This document shows, piece after piece, positions 51,201 to 56,151 of a DNA stretch of 56,151 nucleotides. Source of the stretch: an uncultured Spirochaetaceae bacterium (GTDB lineage: Bacteria > Spirochaetota > Spirochaetia > Treponematales > Treponemataceae); assembly GCA_902783155.1 (NCBI GenBank), contig CACZPR010000076.1, positions 1-56,151 of the forward strand. Reading direction: 5' to 3'. The notes under the pieces were generated by a model. It did not search any database. It was not told the origin of the DNA and saw only the letters and a program-made list of their open reading frames with translations. The position numbers and the translations under genes were made by a program. Each line of letters starts with the position of its first letter. Position 1 is the stretch's first letter.

Positions 51201-51336
51201 TCGTTTTTCCCGCTCCTGTTTCTCCGCAGATTACAAACTGGTTGTGATTTTTTTTGAAAGCCTCGTGCGTCAAATCAATGAGCCAGTGCCCCTTGAGCGA
51301 GTTCAGATTTTCAAATTCAATTTTTGTGATTTTCAT
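48220..51336 (-). CDS. sbcC: Exonuclease subunit SbcC
   Basis: This 1038-residue SMC-like ATPase has Walker A GETGAGKT (38-45), a long coiled coil, and a zinc hook CPVCGSKEH (Cys510, Cys513) at its apex. A second coil follows, then a C-terminal ATPase half with the MSGGEKFIISLSLAL signature and SLFLDEGFGTL Walker B. With SbcD it processes hairpins and DNA ends. The ATG directly follows the sbcD stop (TAA-ATG), with GGGGGA upstream. Confidence 0.96.
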   Translation of the reverse strand: MKITKIEFENLNSLKGHWLIDLTHEAFKKNHNQFVICGETGAGKTTILDAITLALYGKTARLNRIDGNNNEIMTRNTNSCMASVTYECEGRTYVSKFSQSRRPRSGKLDSTDFSILNTETGELFSAHKSSEMESRTAQNIQLDYGQFCRSIMLAQGEFSVFLEGEKNSSNNERKRAEILAKINGTEKYKKIGERICKKAGEIENEYRLAKSDLSNIDFLDDRDIEKLESEKKSSEDGAKKIDAEIATISTQINWLNEIRENSLKLEQAKIGRKKFEERKQIFAHSQTVLDKAEKAKNCDIEYSRFSETKKLIENLNKKLEASKTALSLAEKEFVSTQSDAEIAKKIYEKENGLSKEKEELWKKVRELDTKIGPSKKMFCDQSERKNAAQKEWKDAEQKTANLEKQKSIYEEEIDGLQKYLDQNKKDENLSEKIVFLNGLAKSIKSNETEKSNIEKNLDAQNKSLEQSKHKLEESEKKIHEIETQLETLVSREYLNISALIRKNLSSGNPCPVCGSKEHPYCDEKSIDAEKNFSSDKIMLAENVSQLHKKYEAEKSEGQNLKETASRLETSILGFQERIKSLADEKNKSVAEINAEIAGWNFSFDADDGVEKIVSIVSELKKRFKKFAEQKSRLEQAKTEAGNIEIELKSIDLGSLKNIFENERKKFEEIKTNFESLVEERKNLFGEKSVDDEERNFKINLQNLLKNLEGADEKKDAAIKNKIAMESELENYRKQIEEKNPELEAHGEELNIALEKNGFKSVDEYLLCRASDEKIMELGNEKQNLEKEDASTLASVKLASENLEKCRAKNLSQKNADELEKEFSEKSAERDGANKRIGEINSILKNQSENKARYNKKLEAFSELEKKHTLWQEMKSLIGVNDGSDFEVFVQSMALQNLLIKANRYIHGITGRFSLVQKGQGVDFMVHDDNYPDPNDDRPIVNMSGGEKFIISLSLALGIAELASRNVQVNSLFLDEGFGTLSGTPLIEAVNSLKSLESTGKTLGIITHVSDVIKEFDQKIVAEKHGGTSILKGDGVVRL

Positions 51337-52635
51337 TTATTTTTCCCCCAGTTCAATTTCTGCGGCAACTTCCATAAATAGTGGAAGATATTTTTTTATC
51401 AAATCGGCTTTTGTTTTTTCTTTTTCTTCATCCGGCAAATCCAAAAACAGGGATGACTTTTTTTGCAGAATCAGTTTTTTGAAAATCTCTTCCTCATTAA
51501 AATTTTTCAGCTCATCCATGTCCAGATTTTCGTGCGACTCGGAATCAAAAAATTTTGTCTGCGCCTTTACGCTTACGACGGAAACATTTTCGGGAAATCC
51601 CCCTTCAATTTTTTCAATCTCGTTGTGGATATTGATTCCATCCTCCTGGACAAAATACGCTTCCACGAAAGTCTTTTTTTCCGGCGGATTGTTTTTGTAT
51701 TTTCCAAGTTCCTCCATTATATAGCGGCAGTTTCCGGATATGCGCCTGAAATTGAATGTCTGCGGGACCGCAATTTTTTTGACATTTGTTTTATGCTCCG
51801 AATCAATTTCCACTGAGAGAATATTTCTTTCAATGTTTGCCTCGTCAAAGCCCATCACAAACGGGGACCCCGAGTAACGCACTTTTGGATTTTTATCAAC
51901 CATTGTCGAATAATGTATGTGGCCAAGGGCGACATAATCAAAATCCGCTGGAAAAATCTGTGCATGTACCGAACCAAGTTTTCCAACGACATCCAACATT
52001 CTGGTTCCGTCGTCACTCTTGGTTTCCTTTTTTGCCTCTCCCAAGCGTCCTTCCAGATTTGCGGCATAGAGATGTCCGGTCGCGATTATCGGAATGTTTT
52101 TTTCTCCGGCAATTTTTTTTGCAATGTCCAGGGCGTTTTCGTAAACAGTTTTGTATGCCCTGTCCGAAAAAGTTCCGTCATCAACAGGCTCGTCGAAAAA
52201 CTGTCGCAGCTCACTTTCTCTTGCGTAGGGAATCGCGCAGCATATTGCGGCTGTCTTTCCATCACTGTCGTAAAGTTCAAAGACCGCATCCCCAATCTCC
52301 ATGTTTGCGATGGACCCGACCACATGGATGTTCAGAAGCTCCAGTATGTCTTTTTCGGAATCAAGGAGCGCGCCGGAGTCATGGTTTCCGCCAACGATTA
52401 TTACATTTTTGCATTTGGTTCCGACCAGCGATGTCAAGAACTGTATGTACTGTCTGCGGGACTCGACCGGTGGATTTGCGCAGTCGTAGATGTCGCCCGA
52501 AACAACAAGGGCCTGTGCCTCCTGTTTTTCAATCTCATCCTTCAGCCAGTAAAAAAAATTCTGCTGCTCGATGTTTCGGTCTATGTCGTGCATTCTGTTT
52601 CCAAGGTGCCAGTCCGCCGTGTGGATAAATTTCAT
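51337..52635 (-). CDS. sbcD: Exonuclease subunit SbcD
   Basis: This 432-residue metallophosphoesterase of the Mre11/SbcD family has TADWHLGNRM (Asp and His ligands), VVSGDIYDCANPP, VGGNHDSG, TGHLYAA and LGHIHYS. It has the usual N-terminal nuclease and C-terminal capping domains. It is the nuclease partner of SbcC and lies immediately upstream. The ATG is preceded by GAGGGG. The complex cleaves hairpins, including those formed by inverted repeats like those at 2293-2681 and 9713-9820. Confidence 0.96.
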   Translation of the reverse strand: MKFIHTADWHLGNRMHDIDRNIEQQNFFYWLKDEIEKQEAQALVVSGDIYDCANPPVESRRQYIQFLTSLVGTKCKNVIIVGGNHDSGALLDSEKDILELLNIHVVGSIANMEIGDAVFELYDSDGKTAAICCAIPYARESELRQFFDEPVDDGTFSDRAYKTVYENALDIAKKIAGEKNIPIIATGHLYAANLEGRLGEAKKETKSDDGTRMLDVVGKLGSVHAQIFPADFDYVALGHIHYSTMVDKNPKVRYSGSPFVMGFDEANIERNILSVEIDSEHKTNVKKIAVPQTFNFRRISGNCRYIMEELGKYKNNPPEKKTFVEAYFVQEDGINIHNEIEKIEGGFPENVSVVSVKAQTKFFDSESHENLDMDELKNFNEEEIFKKLILQKKSSLFLDLPDEEKEKTKADLIKKYLPLFMEVAAEIELGEK

Positions 52636-52835
52636 TTTGCCCCTCTTTTGTTACTCTATATAGAAATTTTTTTCACGTATCTTTTTACAGTATCAGTATA
52701 AACTTTTTGATAAAATTTTTCAAAAACTTATTCCATAAAATCAACTTTTTTTCTATTATAGAGCGAATCAGCCGTTAGGAAAAACAGGGTTCTCTGGAAA
52801 ACGGTTGCCCTATTTTAATTACAGGTGGTACGGTA

Positions 52836-53999
52836 GTGTACAATCGTAATGACTATGTGAGTGACAAAGACTGGGAGCAGTTTCTTGAATTCTCCAAGGA
52901 CCTTCCGACTCCGAACATTGTTGTGAGCTTGAAGACAATCAAAAAGAATTTCATCAAGCTCAGAAGTTCCTTCCCTTACGCCAAGATTTTTTATGCAATC
53001 AAGGCGAATCCCGGCGAACCTGTTCTGCAGATGCTTGCCGAAAACGGGTCTAATTTTGACATCGCCTCGCGCTATGAGCTTGATTTGATAAAGAAATTTG
53101 TTGACGACCCGAACCGCCTTTCTTACGGAAACACAATCAAGAAGGCCTCCGACATTAAATATTTTTATGAAAACGGTGTCCGCATGTTCGCGACGGACAG
53201 CAAGGATGACCTCAAAAATATTGCCGAAAATGCTCCTGGCTCCAGGGTCTACGTGCGCATTCTTGTAGAAGGTTCCGACTCTGCCGACTGGCCTCTGAGC
53301 AAAAAATTCGGATGCCACCCCGACATGGCCTACGACCTTCTTGTTCTGGCGAGGGAGCTTGGACTGAATCCGTGGGGAATCTCTTTCCACGTCGGAAGCC
53401 AGCAGAGGGACATCGGTTCATGGAACGACGCAATCGCAAAGGCGAAATATCTTTTCTCTTCGCTGGAGGAGGAGGAAGGAATCCGTCTGCAGATGATAGA
53501 CATGGGCGGTGGTTTTCCTGCGAGCTATATTGATCCGACCAACCCTCTTGATGTGTATGCAAAAGAAATCACACGCTTTTTGACCGAGGACTTTGGTGAT
53601 GATTTGCCCGAAATCATTTTGGAGCCTGGACGTTCCCTGGTTGGCGACAGCGGAATACTCACGAGCGAGGTGATTCTGTCTTCACGAAAAAACAATACGG
53701 CCCTGACCCGGTGGATTTATCTTGATGCCGGAAAATTCAACGGACTGATTGAGACCCTTGACGAGTGCATAAAGTATCCGCTGATTACGACAAAGGATGG
53801 CGACAAGGAGGGCGACGTTATTATTGCCGGACCCACCTGCGACAGCATGGATGTCATGTACGAAAACGCAAGATACCGTCTCCCGATTACGTTGAAGCAG
53901 GGCGACAGGATTTACTGGCTTTCGACCGGCGCATACACATCGACCTATGCGTCCGTAGCCTTCAACGGTTTCCCGCCAATCAAGACGTATTATATGTAG
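52836..53999 (+). CDS. Ornithine/lysine-type decarboxylase (PLP, fold type III)
   Basis: This 387-residue enzyme of the ornithine decarboxylase family has the PLP lysine Lys56 (FYAIKANPG), GSNFDIASRYELDL, SFHVGSQQRD, MGGGFPASY, EPGRSLVG, and the active-site Cys335 in GPTCDSMDV. That motif set is of the eukaryote-like ODC branch, which makes putrescine (or cadaverine) for polyamine synthesis. It starts with GTG at 52836 behind AGGTGG. The motif differs clearly from the paralogue at 14908-16101, so the two enzymes probably have different substrates. Confidence 0.92.
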   Translation: MYNRNDYVSDKDWEQFLEFSKDLPTPNIVVSLKTIKKNFIKLRSSFPYAKIFYAIKANPGEPVLQMLAENGSNFDIASRYELDLIKKFVDDPNRLSYGNTIKKASDIKYFYENGVRMFATDSKDDLKNIAENAPGSRVYVRILVEGSDSADWPLSKKFGCHPDMAYDLLVLARELGLNPWGISFHVGSQQRDIGSWNDAIAKAKYLFSSLEEEEGIRLQMIDMGGGFPASYIDPTNPLDVYAKEITRFLTEDFGDDLPEIILEPGRSLVGDSGILTSEVILSSRKNNTALTRWIYLDAGKFNGLIETLDECIKYPLITTKDGDKEGDVIIAGPTCDSMDVMYENARYRLPITLKQGDRIYWLSTGAYTSTYASVAFNGFPPIKTYYM

Positions 54000-54026
54000 A
54001 AACCGTTCTCTATAGTTTAAAAAAGA

Positions 54027-54061
54027 AATCCCCGGTTCATTTTTTAGCCGGGGATTTTTTT
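54027..54061 (+). terminator. Terminator after the ornithine decarboxylase gene
   Basis: AATCCCCGGT / GCCGGGGATT stem (nine of ten pairs plus a G-T), followed by T residues. It lies between convergent genes. Confidence 0.85.
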
Positions 54062-54083
54062 GTGCTCTTTTTTTCGGGATGCC

Positions 54084-55058
54084 CTAGAATGTGTGTGTGT
54101 AGCTGAGGGCAAGCCGGTTGAAGAACCATTCATATCCGTCGTAGGTCATCGAGGTTTCCCGTCTGTCATTGGTTTTGTTTTCTGCATCGCGAATGTGGTC
54201 CGTGGTGAAACTTCTGCGGCTGGAGAATCCAAGAAGGATTGAAAGCGTGTCTTTTTCTGTAAATGAAAGCTGCGCCATCGGGCTTATGCTGACCTGGCAG
54301 AAATCTCCCTTGTAGAGTGGGTTTGTGAAAGCGTTGCTGGAATAATATCCGTCCCATTCTGCAAGCACACCAACGCGGCTCAGAATCAATGGCATCTGGT
54401 ATGCGAGGATAAGGTTCTGGTAGTTTTTGAGACCGTTGACCCTGTTTCCTGCCGCCTGCCACATCCAGACTTCCCCATCCTTTTTTGCGGAAAGCATTGT
54501 GTAGTAGACCTGGTATGAATACATAATCTGGAAGTGCGTCCAGTCGCCCGGCCAGATTGCGCCCGTGTCAAACTGGAATGTTGCCTGCGCGTACCATTTC
54601 AAAAACCAAGATGTGAAAGGCGTAATGTCGTCGTATTCAAAAGTACTGTTCAGTCCCGCCATTCCCCGGATTCCTAGAAGATTCCAACCTGTTCCGGCCT
54701 GTGCGCCCGCACTGAAAACAAGGAATGGAAGAGGAGTGAATTTTACTTCAGCTCCCGGCATCACTGAGACAGGTGAAAGCTCAAGGTTTCCTTGAAGGAC
54801 AAGGTTTGCCGAATTCAAAAGCCAGTTGTCGCCAAGCGGAGTCGGAATTGTGTAGTTGGCCTTTCCTGTGATTCGACCCTCAAGACCGCTGTAGGGGCCG
54901 GTTATTGGCGCAAAGTGTGTTCCGCCCTTGATGTATTCTGATTTTGGATAGTATGCGAAATCCACAGTCGCGGAAAAATCCCATGACGGGGAATCGACAG
55001 CCGATGCAGCGGAAACAGCAAGTACCGCCGCCGCAATAAATGTAATAACTCTTTTCAT
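54084..55058 (-). CDS. Treponemal outer membrane beta-barrel protein
   Basis: This 324-residue protein has a signal peptide (cleavage near residue 20, AVSAASA), beta strands with alternating aromatics throughout (WDFSATVDFAYYP, WFLKWYAQATFQF, HFQIMYSYQVYY) and a C-terminal LALSYTHTF ending in Phe. The layout suggests an outer membrane porin-like barrel of about 14-16 strands. Treponemes carry several families like this; I cannot tell which one it is. Ribosome binding site GAGAGG. Confidence 0.78.
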   Translation of the reverse strand: MKRVITFIAAAVLAVSAASAVDSPSWDFSATVDFAYYPKSEYIKGGTHFAPITGPYSGLEGRITGKANYTIPTPLGDNWLLNSANLVLQGNLELSPVSVMPGAEVKFTPLPFLVFSAGAQAGTGWNLLGIRGMAGLNSTFEYDDITPFTSWFLKWYAQATFQFDTGAIWPGDWTHFQIMYSYQVYYTMLSAKKDGEVWMWQAAGNRVNGLKNYQNLILAYQMPLILSRVGVLAEWDGYYSSNAFTNPLYKGDFCQVSISPMAQLSFTEKDTLSILLGFSSRRSFTTDHIRDAENKTNDRRETSMTYDGYEWFFNRLALSYTHTF

Positions 55059-55076
55059 ACGTTACCTCTCAATATA

Positions 55077-55104
55077 AATATAACATAAATTTTTATTTTT
55101 ACAA
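55077..55104 (-). promoter_or_regulatory. Promoter of the outer membrane protein gene
   Basis: On the minus strand, TTGTAA (55104-55099), 16 bp, TATATT (55082-55077). Confidence 0.5.
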
Positions 55105-55146
55105 GCATAAAATAACTTAAATGCCATATTTTAGGGGATTATTTAG

Positions 55147-55743
55147 CTAAAATCCGGGCGAGCCTTGATTTTCAATTCCTGTATTGTCTTCTATAAGCAA
55201 ACAATCATCTAATTCTATTTTATCACCTAAAATATTGGCAAAGAAAAGAATTAGTTTTTTATGTTCCTCTTTTTCAATTTCATAAAACTTGTCATCAATC
55301 ATTATTATTTTTGTATTACACCCTAGATATAGTTGATTAATTTTTTTACCCGTGGGAAAAGAAATGGAATATCTAATGTTTATGTTTCTATCTGTCAATT
55401 GTTTTTTTTCAATACTTGAATTGCCATCGCCGTCCTCCCATAAATTCAAAGGAATGATAGTGCCATCTTCTGTTAATATATGATTCAACTTTAAAGCATC
55501 TTTTTTATATTCGATTTCTGTAATTTGTTTTAATTTATTTAGTTTATTATAAATAGATAAGTAATCAATATTTTTAATTTTATATTCAACAGGACTGCTG
55601 TCAACATCAACTATTCCCCTGGGATATAGAAATTCCTGTTCATATGGTATGAAAGCTATTTTAACAGGAATTGGATGAAATAGATAAACAATCAATGCGA
55701 CAAATAAAAATGGAATAAAGGCCAATAAAACTTTCTTTTGCAT
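55147..55743 (-). CDS. AT-rich membrane-anchored protein of unknown function
   Basis: This 198-residue protein has one N-terminal transmembrane or signal-anchor helix (about 5-22), then a soluble extracytoplasmic part with segments such as EYKIKNIDYLSIYNKL and LILFFANILGDKIELDD. Composition is markedly AT-rich compared with the neighbouring barrel gene. Of the in-frame starts, the ATG at 55743 has the best spacing (8 nt) to AGGA. I do not recognise the family. It may be acquired DNA. Confidence 0.6.
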   Translation of the reverse strand: MQKKVLLAFIPFLFVALIVYLFHPIPVKIAFIPYEQEFLYPRGIVDVDSSPVEYKIKNIDYLSIYNKLNKLKQITEIEYKKDALKLNHILTEDGTIIPLNLWEDGDGNSSIEKKQLTDRNINIRYSISFPTGKKINQLYLGCNTKIIMIDDKFYEIEKEEHKKLILFFANILGDKIELDDCLLIEDNTGIENQGSPGF

Positions 55744-56076
55744 TTTCATCTTCCTCATTCGGAACAATCTAGTGGTGACAATACTCTATACAGTGTTATT
55801 TCATTCCGCAGTCTTGTCATACAAAACAAAAAAAACTGCAATCTTTTTACTCATTCCGGCAATCTCCATTTCCATGCAATGCATGGTTTTCTTCTATATT
55901 ATATACTTGTTGGTTGAGGGTGGCAATGTTTTTTTCTTAACATATTCTTCACCCGATAAAATAGCAAACTCCTGTTAAGCTTGGCTTTTGATTGAAAGCT
56001 TACTTACGGAAGAACAATGTAAGTTTCGCCGTTCATCTATAAACTGCTATTTATAAAAGTACGGGGAAAAACGATT
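55744..56076. other. Intergenic region without a supported gene
   Basis: A GTG-initiated 68-codon plus-strand frame (55772-55978) has two hydrophobic stretches but no ribosome binding site. I regard it as doubtful. Nothing else stands out. Confidence 0.4.
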
Positions 56077-56151
56077 TTAACAGCCGATAATGCTTTCCAA
56101 AATTTCCATGTCCTTGAAATTCATAAAGACTTCGGCACCGCCATCGCTAAA
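56077..56151 (-). CDS. C-terminal end of an unidentified protein (partial)
   Basis: The minus strand is open from the window edge to a stop at 56077, encoding 24 residues that end MEILESIIGC. The frame has a protein-like composition, so this is probably the 3' end of a gene that lies beyond the window. The family cannot be told from so short a piece. Confidence 0.4.
   Translation of the reverse strand, partial: FSDGGAEVFMNFKDMEILESIIGC

Noticed and set aside
51786-52628. 280-codon open frame opposite sbcD
   Set aside because: It is a mirror frame of a conserved nuclease gene; its composition and start are not gene-like.
52700-52835. Possible riboswitch upstream of the ornithine-type decarboxylase
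   Set aside because: Some short complementary words (CCGTT / AACGG, AGGG / CCCT) exist but do not form a convincing structure or a terminator.
55772-55978. 68-codon membrane-like frame
   Set aside because: GTG start without ribosome binding site; hydrophobic runs are common in AT-rich noncoding DNA.

Overview
The window looks like a chromosomal segment of a gut or rumen type Treponema (Spirochaetota). The main reasons are a mglB-mglA-mglC sugar transporter in the treponemal arrangement, many spirochaete-style lipoproteins, beta-barrel outer membrane proteins ending in Phe, no lipopolysaccharide genes, and moderate to low GC with AT-rich accessory patches. The genus is inferred from gene content. 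No rRNA or tRNA gene and no CRISPR array was seen.

Region 1 (1-4102) is an accessory island: the 3' part of a Fic adenylyltransferase, a truncated KilA-N gene, a vestigial hsdS start, a full type I specificity gene hsdS laced with AT-rich dispersed repeats, a nested tandem repeat carrying four copies of the hsdS 3' end, a Phd/ParE-type toxin-antitoxin pair with its own operator, and an AT-rich membrane protein. Region 2 (4116-9667, minus strand) is one operon for a complete phosphorelay: REC-degenerate GGDEF-EAL, a stand-alone Hpt, a hybrid histidine kinase and a solute-binding lipoprotein, read from an apparently leaderless promoter. A second inverted-repeat cluster separates it from a divergent AAA ATPase.

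Region 3 (11065-20764) holds a small Cys protein, a DUF3943 outer membrane protein, a YkgJ protein, metY, a PLP decarboxylase, a diguanylate cyclase, a Gfo/Idh/MocA oxidoreductase and a zinc module (ZnuA-like lipoprotein plus a partner lipoprotein) behind a Fur-type 7-1-7 operator. Region 4 (21057-33662) has an Hsp20 gene behind a near-consensus sigma-54 promoter, two acyl-CoA ligases, an ABC exporter pair, a UPF0340 protein, and an envelope cluster of a barrel, a metallophosphoesterase lipoprotein and a VIT/TPR/DUF2135 protein.

Region 5 (33712-40499) carries an Amt-PII fusion with a structured leader and terminator, and the mglBAC operon, whose permease has a roughly 200-residue coiled-coil extension. 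Region 6 (40693-48218) is a two-gene secreted system: a 1409-residue lipoprotein with about eight repeated modules and a CAP domain, and a 1069-residue protein with two Excalibur-like repeats and a transglutaminase between two thioredoxin domains. It is the best candidate for an undescribed system. Region 7 (48220-56151) has sbcCD, an ornithine-type decarboxylase, an outer membrane barrel, an AT-rich anchored protein and the end of a gene cut by the window edge.

At least four genes (starts 9631, 9875, 14908, 16519) have a -10 hexamer only 6-7 nt before the start codon and no Shine-Dalgarno, suggesting that leaderless transcripts are common here.
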